Positions 1-8,397 of a stretch of DNA of 11,036 nt are shown piece after piece (position 1 is the stretch's first letter; the number at the start of each line of letters is the position of its first letter). The DNA is from Euperipatoides rowelli (lineage: Eukaryota; Onychophora; Udeonychophora; Euonychophora; Peripatopsidae). Below the pieces are notes generated by a model. It made no database searches, was not told the origin of the DNA, and saw only the letters and a list, made by a program, of their open reading frames with translations. The translations under genes and the position numbers were made by a program. The stretch lies in assembly GCA_003024985.2 (NCBI GenBank), contig PXIH01S0021922.1; one strand, written 5' to 3'.

Positions 1-402
1 TAAACATATTCACACTACAGTATATAGTACTTGTTATATTTAAAACAACCTGTAATGTAGATTTGGCAGATAATATAATTTCCTTTAGTTGGGTAATAAC
101 TAGGTTTTTCTCAATCTACAGTAAGTGAATATTCTTATCTACAGTGCTATCTAAATATTCTATATTTAGTCACCAAATTTAATGCTTGACTAAAAATATC
201 AAAGAATCAACCACATGTATCGTATATTTGTAACTTACTAATCAAGGTTTATAACAAAATTATTTTTTAATAATTACTTTTACATTATGCTGTGCTCAAG
301 GTTATGTCCAAAGGGAACCATATTTTGTTTCTCTTGTTAAAAAGAAAGGAAGGTGGCAAGAGTTTACTTTCCGGACCCCCAATATGGCCAACCAAACTAG
401 CA

Positions 403-441
403 TTTTTTTTTTTTTTTAAAAAAAAAAAAATTTTTTTTTTT
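403..441. repeat. T-A-T homopolymer block
   Basis: About 15 T, 13 A and 11 T follow one another without interruption. The A run can pair with either T run. Exact lengths in such tracts are prone to sequencing and assembly error. No function is implied. Confidence 0.9.
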
Positions 442-573
442 ACTCCACTTTCTTTGTATTTTTTTATCGATCATTTTATTCCATATCTCAAAGTTTGATG
501 TACCGTAGCTAAAATTCATACCATTTTTTTAAAAAAAATATTGCTTTGCAAAGGTGAATTTGATAATTTTATC

Positions 574-592
574 ATTATTATTATTATTATTA
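574..592. repeat. (ATT)n microsatellite
   Basis: About six uninterrupted ATT units in AT-rich noncoding DNA. Confidence 0.9.
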
Positions 593-1407
593 CTGTATTT
601 TTATTTATTTAATTTAATTGTGAAATTTTAGCCAGGATAGATTGACTTGAGCAATAAGAGTGCAGAAAAAGGGAAGGCTGTTAATTTTTATTCACAATTT
701 TTTTTCCATTGGGCATAGAATTTAACAAATAAAACTGTATAATAAGTTAATGTAATTTAAAATTATTCTATTTTATATTTAAAATTATTGCTTTACTGTA
801 TTTTTCCTGAAGGGCTGTTATCTCATCCTTGTGCACATGACAGTATCTTTCTGTTCAGCTTACAATCCAGTTTATTTATGTTGACTATCTGTAAAGTGCT
901 CTTTTGGTGATGGGTTGGAGGTGTGCTTTGCAATGAACTTTTATTGAGAGATTTTTGCCACTGAAGTTTTGAGTGTGATGATCTGAAGAAGGAAAAATAA
1001 TTTTAGGCCAGGTGGCGGTTGAATGTCCTTCAGAGCAGAGAAAGGCCCCATAACAAAAAAAAAGCTTATCAAAAATATGAAAGGGCTTGGATTTCCAGTC
1101 CCGGGGCCCGAAAAAATGTGGTTACCCTATATATAATATATACAGTATTTGTAAATAAAATGTTGAGTTAATTCCAATTCCTTGTCTATTTCTCTCAATT
1201 CGCATTGGCAGGTATACAATTTTTTTATTTAACAGCTGAGTTGCCATTCTGCATCTTCTGTGAAAGTTTGGATTTATATTTATTTACCATAAATTAAACT
1301 ATTTTAAATTTTAATATACTGTATTTTAAATTTTTTGATTTTTTTCTTGCTTTCTCATTTAATGTTTTTTTCCTTTGATCTGGTGTAGGGATTTAGGTGG
1401 GCTTGCA

Positions 1408-1573
1408 AGTATATATACAATATGTTCTGTATCAGTATATACTGTACATACTGTATTTATTTTACATACATACACAATAAATGCATATACAGTACATTAT
1501 AAATACTGTATAATATATACAGTATATAATGTATCTGTATATACACACATACAGTATATTGTATGTATAAATT
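1408..1573. repeat. TACAGTATA-rich low-complexity block
   Basis: This stretch is built from variants of TACAGTATA, TACTGTAC and ATACACAC, with alternating purine-pyrimidine steps. A very similar block occurs at about 5113-5205 inside a small inverted-repeat element. The open frame running through it has a tyrosine, valine and isoleucine rich translation dictated by the repeat, so it is not a gene. Confidence 0.8.
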
Positions 1574-1895
1574 TAAATAAATGGAAAATTTATATTTTGT
1601 GCTCATCTCTGCCTGAATTCAGTGACAAAAAGTTAGCAAAAACACCATTACATTTTAATAATTTTGTAAATATGTACAGCACACAAGAAATAAGTTGTTA
1701 GGCTAAAGAATTATATTAATCTCATGCATGATTCAGAAATTGAAAAAAAAAATAATGTATATATCAAATTTATTATATGTATTATATTTTAGCATAATGT
1801 TTATCATCACCTGGATTAACAGTTAAACAAAGCAATATTGTACTCAATACCTCAACTACTTTTATCATTATTATGTTTGTTTATTTTTTTTTTAG

Positions 1896-2261
1896 GTGTA
1901 ACTTCTGGTAGTCGGCATGAGATCAAACACAAAGATTTGGAGTTTGATGATGATGATGTTCTCGGAGGCATGGGTTTGGATGACACTCCCCCTAAAACAA
2001 AAGATAATTTAATGGATCAAAAAGAAAGAAAAAAATCTGCTTTGGATGTTCTTTTGGGGGTGGAAGATAAACCTAACAAATCTAAGAGAACAGCACTAGA
2101 TGATCTTTTGGGTAAGAAACAGACACCAGAGAATAAACCGAAACTGACTATGCTTGATGAAATACTGGGTAAGGGTGAAGAACCATTTTCCATAACTACA
2201 TCAAATGAAGATAAGTCATTGTCTAGAGCTAGGAGAAATTCAAAAGCAGAAGGAAAAGAAG
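1896..2261 (+). CDS. FBF1: Internal exon of a Fas-binding factor 1 (FBF1)-like gene
   Basis: FBF1 is a coiled-coil protein of ciliary transition fibres (distal appendages) that helps intraflagellar transport particles enter the cilium; the nematode relative is DYF-19. The exon is 366 bases, preceded by a T-rich tract and AG (1894-1895) and followed by GT (2262-2263). It starts and ends in phase 1, so skipping it would keep the frame. It encodes about 122 residues, strongly charged and probably disordered. Early in the exon is an acidic stretch, LEFDDDDVLGGMGLDDTPP, which from memory resembles the part of vertebrate FBF1 with an LLFDDGDDIMATLGFGD pattern followed by a TLDELLG motif. Here that motif occurs three times: LDVLLG (2042-2059), LDDLLG (2096-2113) and LDEILG (2153-2170). 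The C-terminal coiled coils would lie in exons beyond the window. The assignment rests on remembered motif similarity; a different acidic, disordered protein is possible but less likely. Confidence 0.72.
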
Positions 2262-3430
2262 GTAATTTACTAATTAGTACAATTTTTTGCTCTAGTAAAT
2301 TATGGACAGGTAATAATATTTTTCACCCAATGTTAGAGATTTAATTTACTATATAAATTCTTGAAAGAAAATTTAATCTGTAGAGTACAGGTTATGGATA
2401 AGAAGTCAGAGTTTTCCATGTTGGGGCGAACTCTGATGTCTAACCTAAAGGTTTGTAAACGTATGTTGAGCTTCTTAGAATAACTGCTGCAAAATCCTGG
2501 CAATTGTTAACAAATATGTCCAATACCAGAGTGGTAAGGCTTCGCTGGGCTAGGCATAACCTTCCTCATAGAGCTTCCCTCCCTCCTTTTTGCTCTTTTC
2601 TATTATGAGGAAGCTTATGCATTTTGATAAACTAATTTACACCCCAGCTTGAATTCTACTGGGATCTGTGCGGCTACTTAACCCCAAAATCACCACTCAT
2701 TAAAAATGGCAGCAACGTGGGGGAATACATAGTCACTCTAGATCCGAGCGTAATCCTATTGAAGCGGGAGCCCTGTTTATAATTTTTATACCTTATAAAA
2801 TCATACATATGCATCATTTCTAATGCTTATGCATCCTTTTATAAACTAGTCTATAATAGATTATATCTATAACTTACACTATGCGCCCTGCCTTGGCAGT
2901 ACGCGAATCTACCAAGTTATAATTATGATCTCTAACTTCGAAATATCTCTACTGTCTCCATAGTTCATGAATAGGGGACTCGGCACCTGAAACACCCAAG
3001 TGTACAGACAAGAGCTCTCACAGACCAAAAAGTTATGTTCCGGGGAGAATTACCGAGTATATACTATATCTCCAATACTAGCCTATATTTACACTTACAG
3101 GCAAATAGTACAAATTAGCAAATACTAATTTAATTACATCTATGTGTAGGCTATACATAAAGACTATCCCTGAAGTATAATATATACTGAAAAATAGGTC
3201 TAATTGTGCCAACTTATATGATAAAACTCTCAAGGGGGGGCTAAGAAATCAGCACAATGAGACAAGATAAAGGGCGAGCTAACTAAAACCTAAATAAAAT
3301 CTAGCCCAGGCCGGCCGACAAAGGGTTAAGAGGAGAAAGGGGGAGCAACCCTATTTTTTATCCCAGGCCCAATAGAAAAGCACAGGTACTACCCCTGTCT
3401 CACGATCGCTAAGGAGGCTATTTGAAAAAA
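2262..3430. other. Intron sequence with an unclassified GC-richer block
   Basis: The 5' splice donor is at 2262. From about 2400 to 3420 the sequence is less AT-rich than its surroundings, with words such as GGGCGAACTC, CAGGCCGGCCGACAAAGGG and runs of G (about 3234-3240). A hairpin with 8-base arms lies at 2406-2413 and 2429-2436. No frame has recognisable protein similarity, and I found no inverted ends or target duplication. It may be part of a mobile element's noncoding region, but this is only suggested by composition. Confidence 0.35.
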
Positions 3431-4640
3431 AAGTGATTAAAATTATTATTAGGCATTTCAGTATCTAAATCTACACACACACACAAAAGCGGTTTGCTTA
3501 GCAAATATCCATATTTAATTGTTTATAAAATTGCATTGCATAATAAATTCCTTTCCCGATAAAATAATTACAATATAAAATCCCTTTTTACAATTAAATT
3601 TAAAATTGTGGCCAGCATACGCTGCAAAGGTAATAGAAAACCAGAGGGAGGTTGGGAGAGAGCATAGCCAAAGGGGGCATGTATTGAGTGGGGTGAAAAC
3701 AAGAGTTCTTGGCAAATATAGTCTATTTGGGAAAAGCCCAAAGGGAGTGATATCGGGTTCAGCTTGTCCGATCCAAAAAGTCACAGAATTGAAATTGTTG
3801 CTTCGGATTAAGGTTACAGCTGGTATGAGGTTAAACTGGTTGATCCTTGGATAACGTCATGGTTAATCTGGAGACTACTATAGGTATTTATCTGGAAATG
3901 AATTGTTGATCTGGGTCTTCCTACTATCTGCTAGGATGCCATCCCATTGCTTCTGGTTTTTCCATCCTCTTCCAGATCTTCTTAAAATTTGCAATTTAGA
4001 ATTGGTATTTATGAACTTAAGATCTAGTCGTATTCTGCCTCGATTGTTGTTCTGCATGTTCTTTTATATTGTATAGTTGCCATTTGCGTTTTCTTAATTG
4101 TTTATTTATTTCTGATAGGTTGTTTACCATTATGTCATCTGCTAATATTCAGATGCAGAAATGATCCAAATGGGAGCGCCACCAGATGAGAAGGGTAGTA
4201 AGTGATTTTTATGACAATTTCTCTTAGAATTAGCTTTAACCGACGTCATGGTAACCACAGATGAATGAAGTTTTAGAGTTTATTTAAGTATATTTTGCTT
4301 AAATTTTTAATGTATCACTGTTAATTTTTCAATTCTGATCTACTTTTATATCTTTTCAGGATGAGGGATGCAGATTGGCTATGCTTTGGGGCCAAAGGAA
4401 GAAAAAACAGGGGGGGGGGGGCTATGCTGTAAGAAGACAAACCAATGAAAGAAAAATAAAAGTTTGCATAAATTAGAAATATCAAACAATAACAAAATAT
4501 AAAACTAATAGTAGCCATTAGAGCAATGGTACTGAAATGAGGAATAAATCAAAATGATTTATTCTGTTATTTGTCATTTTATATTGACAAATGACATAAC
4601 TCCCTTCTGAGGGCAGTGTGAAAGAGTTTGTTACCTTACT
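3431..4640. other. Noncoding stretch with no recognised gene
   Basis: A short (CA)n repeat lies at 3473-3485 and a run of 12 G at 4410-4421. Frames of 80-90 codons overlap on both strands around 3515-3854. They are mutual shadows, and neither translation shows a family motif. Short splice-like segments occur at 4153-4197 and 4360-4428, but their phases do not join properly to the upstream exon. The sequence is probably intron and old repeat. Confidence 0.4.
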
Positions 4641-4960
4641 TAAGTATTGGCCAGTCCCTTTACTCTTAGATGAAAATAAGAGCCACTATGTTCACTTTTC
4701 AGCCATATGAATCCAGGCCATGTTGTTTGTCGTTTTCTATGGAGATTGTAGCAGCATGTGATTGATCCAAAGTGTAGTTCTTTTGGAAGGTTGGAATCAC
4801 GTAATTCCAAGATGCCGAAGATGGGAAGTTTGGCCAAAGGGATTCTTAAAAGAGGGAGCGACATCTGAATCATCTGATTCGGAGGACTTTATCTGCAGTA
4901 TATTATTCCGATTACAGGGTCCCCAGACTCAGGCTAGACAAATACCAACACCAGTTCCAG

Positions 4961-5288
4961 CCATAGGCGCTGATTTCCAGAAAATATTGGGGGGGGGGTG
5001 CTTCCTCCCCCCCTTCCCCCAAAAAAAAAAAAAAATTGTAAGCGTGAATTTTATCTTTCCTGGCAAAACAATAGAGTAATGCTATGCAGGTTTATTACTT
5101 GTTCTATGTATGGTTATACAGTATATAAAAATATACATACTGTACATATACAGTATATACATTATATACAGTATATGTGTGTATACAGTATATATAAAGC
5201 ATATATATAATTTATTGGAGGGGCCCAGCCCATCCAAAAAATTAATGGAGGGAGTAGTGCCCCCCCCCTCCATAGTTGGCACCTATGG
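4961..5288. mobile_element. Short non-autonomous inverted-repeat DNA transposon (MITE-like)
   Basis: The left end begins CCATAGGCGCTGATT. The right end, read on the opposite strand, begins CCATAGGTGCCAACT: 11 of 15 positions match and all four differences are transitions. Further in, both arms contain a G-run followed by GTGC or GCAC and a CTCCC tract, so the fold-back extends to roughly 60 bases. Identical TTCCAG copies flank the element at 4955-4960 and 5289-5294. A 7-base duplication, GTTCCAG, is possible if the right end is placed one base earlier. The centre is TACAGTATA-rich simple sequence with no transposase. The superfamily cannot be named from the ends alone. Confidence 0.75.
5113..5205. 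repeat. TACAGTATA-rich core of the small transposon
   Basis: Degenerate repeats of TACAGTATA and ATATAC fill the centre of the inverted-repeat element. They resemble the block at 1408-1573, which suggests that block may also have been carried by, or grown within, a related element. No ends were found around the first block. Confidence 0.7.
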
Positions 5289-5379
5289 TTCCAGCATAAT
5301 ACCCAGCCGAGATGGAACCTCGGAAATAGAAGTCCCCCTGCCTGCTTCAGGTCCTCGTAAAAGGGGAGAGAGTTATGTA

Positions 5380-5851
5380 GTGTACTGGCCTTTAATATAA
5401 CGAGATCAGTAACACTGTATAACAATCTCACTAATCATAGCTATTGCCTCTTTAGAATGTAAGTTATAATTCATTGTTCTTATTAATTCCAACTCTCGAG
5501 CGACAGTGGCTTGGGTGTCATTAAAGTAGTACTTAATATACTACTAGTTATTATAGTTATTTACTTTATAGCTTAGTTATTTTATTTCTCTCGACTATAT
5601 AGACGATATCACATTGTTTACTGGCTTCTAACTATTATAATGAGCAGAAACAATCCGTTTAACAATCTCGCTAAGCATAGCTAGTGCCCCTTTAGAACAT
5701 GAGTTCTTATTAATTCCGACACACTAGAGCTGACATTGACTTACAATATGTGCCATTAAAATAGTACTTAATAAACTACTATTTATTACAGTTATTTAGT
5801 CTATAGTTTAGTAATTTAATTTTTCTCAATTATATAGACGATGTAACATTG
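5380..5851 (+). repeat. Two tandem LTR-like repeats of element A, about 236 bases each
   Basis: The first copy runs from about 5380 to 5615 and the second from about 5616 to 5851. Matching landmarks are TACTGGC at the start (5383 and 5619), AACAATCTC (5421 and 5661), TAGTACTTAATA in the middle, and TATATAGACGAT near the end (5596 and 5831). The offset falls from 240 to 235 through small indels. Identity by eye is roughly four in five. Each copy ends in a CA shortly before TTG, and the second directly precedes the primer site. This is either a true 5' LTR with an extra tandem LTR, or one LTR with an internal duplication. Confidence 0.7.
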
Positions 5852-5862
5852 ACGTCGAGGAT
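5850..5862 (+). promoter_or_regulatory. Degenerate primer binding site, serine tRNA type
   Basis: The bases TGACGTCGAGGAT match the complement of the 3' end of serine tRNA (GCU), TGGCGACGAGGAT as I recall it, at 11 of 13 positions without gaps. The site lies two bases after the CA that would end the LTR and 37 bases before the gag ATG, where a primer site is expected. Serine-tRNA priming is a feature of mag-group elements. Confidence 0.6.
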
Positions 5863-6009
5863 TAAGTCATTTTAAAAATCTATAAAATAGAACATTAAAA
5901 TGTTTGCCAATTCTAAGTTTGTCGACTTTGATCCCCATCATTCCAAAAGGCCTAGATATTGTAAACAGTTAAAACATCTAATTGCCAGTGATGGAAAGTT
6001 CACTCCAAG

Positions 6010-6107
6010 CTGCTCCAATTTTGGGATGCTGCTCCAATTTTGGGATGCTGCTCCAACCTGCTACAAAAGATAAAAAAATGAAGAAATTGCTCCAAAATGC
6101 TCCAAAA
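6010..6107 (+). repeat. Left subterminal repeats of the hAT-like element
   Basis: Two identical 19-base tandem units (6010-6028 and 6029-6047), each starting CTGCTCCAA and ending TTTTGGGATG, are followed by a partial third. Two more GCTCCAAAA copies lie at about 6092-6107. Such clustered words near hAT ends can be transposase binding sites, but that is inference here. Confidence 0.85.
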
Positions 6108-7242
6108 TCGAAAAACTAAGCAGTTCCAAAAAATTTTTGTGGTCAAAATGCATATAGTATATCCATAGCTTGTAGGTCACAAAGCGTTAAGCAATTGGAT
6201 GTTTTGGGGCTGCATGACAATGGTAGGTCTAAGATCCAGATGACATAGAATAGTGGGGAAATGAATGAAATCATGTGGCAGTCGATAGAAGGCAGGCCAA
6301 CCTATGGGCTAGGAGGGTAATTGGCAGTTTTGTGGCTGGATGTGCTAGGGGGAGTCTGAGATCCGGACGCTAGTTAACTTACTACCAAATATTACAGTTT
6401 TTACAAATCTTTACAGAGTGAAAAAAAATTTGTATACAAATATTTTATTCTTTAACATTAAAAAAATAAAACCTCATTAATTAATGTTTTCAGCATTTAT
6501 CCAAAGAATTTGTTATTAGTTGGCTTAGTAACACTACAATGATGAAGACTTGCTCTGAGTGTTTAATAAAACACTGGTACCTTATTGTAAGTCAATGATT
6601 GCGGTCATCTTTACGTCGGCTTAAGTTATTTTTATTTTCAAGTTGACAATTTTGTTCTATAAGTTCCAATTACAGTAGATAACTATGCCATTTACTGTTA
6701 AAATATCGATAACGGTAGATTTTTTGATTTTTTATAAAGTTGTTTTGAATTGAGAGTTGATACGATAGTAGGCTATGTAGCCACTACAATATACAGTACT
6801 GTAATGTAATTTGAAACAATTGGTTGCATTTTTATTTTTAAAGATCAATATTTGAAATGATTTCAAAAATACTGTTGTACAGTAGGCTATTTGAATTTTT
6901 AATTGGGATTTATATATTAAAATTTAAACACGACTTTTGCCAATTACATTTCAATTCCAAATACTACATGTAAGCTACAATTTAGGTTATAGCAAAGTAT
7001 AATCATAGATTCAAATAGATAGTGAAACATAAATAATATATAATTAAAAAAATAGGATGGTATTTATAACAGAAATAATGATGCAGGGTGATATCAAAAC
7101 AGAAGCATAAAGATAAATTTTTGGTGTTTAACTATTTAGAGTTTAATTTGTTTAGTTGTAAGGGGTGAGATTGTGGCAACTGCCCCAATTTTTTTATTAT
7201 TTGTTGAATTTCAGCCCTTTAACAAATTGTTATAATTTATAC

Positions 7243-7390
7243 TGCTCCAAACTATTTTTTGTTGCTCCAAGCTGCTCCAAATTAAAATTTTTGCTGCTCC
7301 AAGTTGCTCCAAATTAAAAATTTTTGTTGCTCCAAGATGCTCCAAATTAAAATTTTTGCTGCTCCAAAACACCTGAAAATGTGCTCCAAA
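7243..7390 (+). repeat. Right subterminal repeats of the hAT-like element
   Basis: Three tandem units of 32, 33 and 32 bases lie at 7264-7295, 7296-7328 and 7329-7360. Each holds two GCTCCAA words followed by an AATTAAAATTTTT stretch. Single copies stand on either side, giving nine GCTCCAA in total. They have the same orientation on the + strand as those at the left end, so the two ends are not mirror images inside the 14-base inverted repeats. A minus-strand frame through this array translates into repeated peptides and is not a gene. Confidence 0.88.
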
Positions 7391-7537
7391 AAATATATTG
7401 TTACTTTCCATCACTGAATTGCTAACATGGTAGAGAATGAACTAAAACTTTCTACAGTTTTCTTACTCATTGGAGATTATACTTGTAATTTGTTATGCAA
7501 CTTGAAAATTCAGAAGTCAAAAACAGGCACAAAATGA

Positions 7538-8039
7538 ATCAATAAACAAATTTTGTAGTGGCCATCAGAAGGCTAAGCCTAAACTGCAATTTTAATGAAA
7601 CCTTGGAACTTACTGTAGTTGATCAATTTGTTTTGAGGATTTTTAATCCAAATATCCAAAAACGCTTATTAGCAGAGGAAGACGCTTCAACTTAATTAAA
7701 TTAGTCCAAATTGCATCTATTGCCGAAATGACCATGAAGGATTCAGTATTTAATGGCACCAACAATTTCACGAGGTTTTTAGATACAACAATCACGTCCC
7801 AACAAAGCCCCTTCAACTTTGGATCCTTTTAAGCAAACCTGTAATATTGTGGTTCTTCACATTCTCCTACAAACTGTAATTATAAAAATGCTATTTGTAA
7901 CTGTTGTAAAAAGAAAGGCTACTATAGCATCATTTGCCGAGAAAAGAGTCCAAAGAAAAATGGTGACTATAGGAAGCAAACAAAATCTTGTAAAGTTCAC
8001 GATATTGAACGAGATTCTCACTCCCTTAACTCAATTGTT
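7538..8039 (+). pseudogene. gag: gag, C-terminal part with broken zinc knuckles (element A)
   Basis: Protein-like pieces in shifting frames follow one another. A VVDQFVLRIFNPNIQKRLLA segment (about 7617-7676) matches the end of the gag capsid domain, which normally reads like DxFVxGLxNxxIQxRLL. A further piece lies at about 7685-7745. The zinc knuckles that bind genomic RNA follow. The first has cysteine codons at 7848 and 7875 with the histidine at 7860, but the cysteine expected before them (TGT at 7840) is out of frame by a one-base loss. The second (7896-7937) keeps the CX2CX4-X4C spacing but has tyrosine (7920) in place of histidine. Several indels and stops make it non-functional. Confidence 0.65.
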
Positions 8040-8397
8040 GTGAATCATTTTTCAATTAAGCTAGTATGCAAAAACAGCAAAATCAAATCATTTATGTTTA
8101 AATTAAAAATTAATGGATTAAATATTAATTTTGAATTAGTTTCTGGTGCAGCTATAATTTTAATGCCACTTCATATTTTTAAAAAATTACTTCCATTTGT
8201 CAAATATAACAAGTCAAAAAAATTTTTTAAGCGCTTTTAATCATCAGATTTTTCCAGTTGATAAGCATGCAAAAAAACCAAGAGTTATTGGTATAACATG
8301 TTTTAAAGCCTTAGGTTTTTTAGAAAAACTTTTTGCACCAGTTCTTTCTATTAGTAATAGTCATTTAACTCAGTTGACTCTTCTTTTAAGTTAAATA
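8040..8397 (+). pseudogene. Retroviral-type aspartic protease remnant (element A)
   Basis: The frame from 8040 gives a typical protease start: a KLKINGLNINFEL strand followed by VSGAA (8139-8153) where an active enzyme has D-T/S-G-A. The catalytic aspartate is replaced by valine (GTT at 8139), one base from GAT. It continues with LMPLHIFKKL, a common Gypsy protease segment. A frame change near 8220 leads to a second open piece up to 8394, containing a PRVIGITCFKALGFLE segment that corresponds to the LLGxDW..LGxL region at the protease C-terminus. The protease normally cuts the Gag-Pol polyprotein. This one is inactive from both the frameshift and the lost aspartate. Confidence 0.7.

Larger units (their letters stand above)
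1..1895. other. AT-rich noncoding DNA, probably intron upstream of the FBF1-like exon
   Basis: No exon or conserved protein could be recognised in this stretch on either strand. It holds homopolymer tracts, a short ATT microsatellite and a TACAGTATA-rich block, annotated separately. It ends in a pyrimidine-rich tract and AG at 1894-1895, directly before the exon that starts at 1896, so at least its right-hand part is intron. A reading frame can be drawn from 1838 into the exon. It starts with TTG, and its hydrophobic leader is only the translated polypyrimidine tract, not a signal peptide. The preceding exon was not found and is probably outside the window. Confidence 0.6.
4641..5375 (+). other. 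Coding-like but broken segment flanking a small transposon
   Basis: Outside the insert at 4961-5288, this segment is less AT-rich than its neighbours. Its + strand frames give unbiased protein-like sequence: GATSESSDSEDF left of the insert (around 4855-4890), and PSRDGTSEIEVPLPASGPRK on the right (around 5305-5363). Left and right do not form one open frame when the insert is ignored, because the left frame meets TAA just after the junction. I do not recognise the protein. It may be remains of a transposon gene or an untranslated conserved region. It ends where the LTR-like repeat of element A begins. Confidence 0.25.
5986..7416. mobile_element. Non-autonomous hAT-like DNA transposon inserted in gag
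   Basis: The ends are perfect 14-base inverted repeats: CAGTGATGGAAAGT at 5986-5999 and its complement at 7403-7416. Identical AATTGC copies flank them at 5980-5985 and 7417-7422, a 6-base target duplication. CAG-type ends are typical of hAT elements. Most hATs make 8-base duplications, but groups with 5 or 6 are known, so this could be a hAT6-type relative. No frame encodes a transposase, so it would need one supplied by another copy. Both ends carry clustered GCTCCAA words (14 in all), organised into different tandem arrays. The interior (about 6130-7230) is unrecognised, AT-rich DNA containing a perfect palindrome, TACAGTACTGTA, at 6792-6803. Confidence 0.85.
5900..7537 (+). pseudogene. 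gag: gag, N-terminal part, split by the hAT-like insertion (element A)
   Basis: The frame opens at ATG 5900 and runs 28 codons to the insertion at 5986. It resumes at 7421 in the same frame and stays open for 38 codons to TGA at 7535-7537. The translation has the pattern of the retrotransposon capsid N-terminus: an aromatic, charged start, a YCKQLKHLIA segment before the insert and a VFLLIGDYTCNLL segment after it. The capsid would package the element RNA in cytoplasmic particles. Codons match exactly across the junction if the insert and one six-base duplicate are ignored, which shows the target was gag. The copy is dead: it is interrupted, and the TGA is followed by a broken frame. Confidence 0.75.

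Noticed and set aside
292-498. 68-codon open frame rich in F and K
   Set aside because: It runs through the T-A-T homopolymer block and has no protein-like segment elsewhere.
1375-1701. 108-codon open frame
   Set aside because: It is mostly translated TACAGTATA repeat with a strongly biased residue pattern, and starts at a non-ATG codon.
1838-1895. Signal-peptide-like leader in front of the FBF1-like exon
   Set aside because: The start is TTG and the hydrophobic residues come from the T-rich splice acceptor tract; the AG at 1894-1895 marks the exon border.
3515-3854. Overlapping frames on both strands (89 and 82 codons)
   Set aside because: They are shadows of each other and neither shows a recognisable motif, so I left the region as noncoding.
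4410-4421. Run of 12 G as a quadruplex regulatory site
   Set aside because: A single uninterrupted G run in unassigned DNA gives no support for a specific function, and its length may be unreliable.
5082-5431. Several tyrosine/isoleucine-rich frames on both strands
   Set aside because: They cross the microsatellite core of the small transposon and its G-rich arms.
6010-7390. CRISPR-like array suggested by regular repeats
   Set aside because: Units are tandem without unique spacers and sit just inside transposon inverted ends in an animal-type genome.
7211-7414. Minus-strand frame with repeated NLEHLGATKIF-like peptides
   Set aside because: The peptides are produced by the 32-33-base tandem DNA repeat at the transposon's right end.
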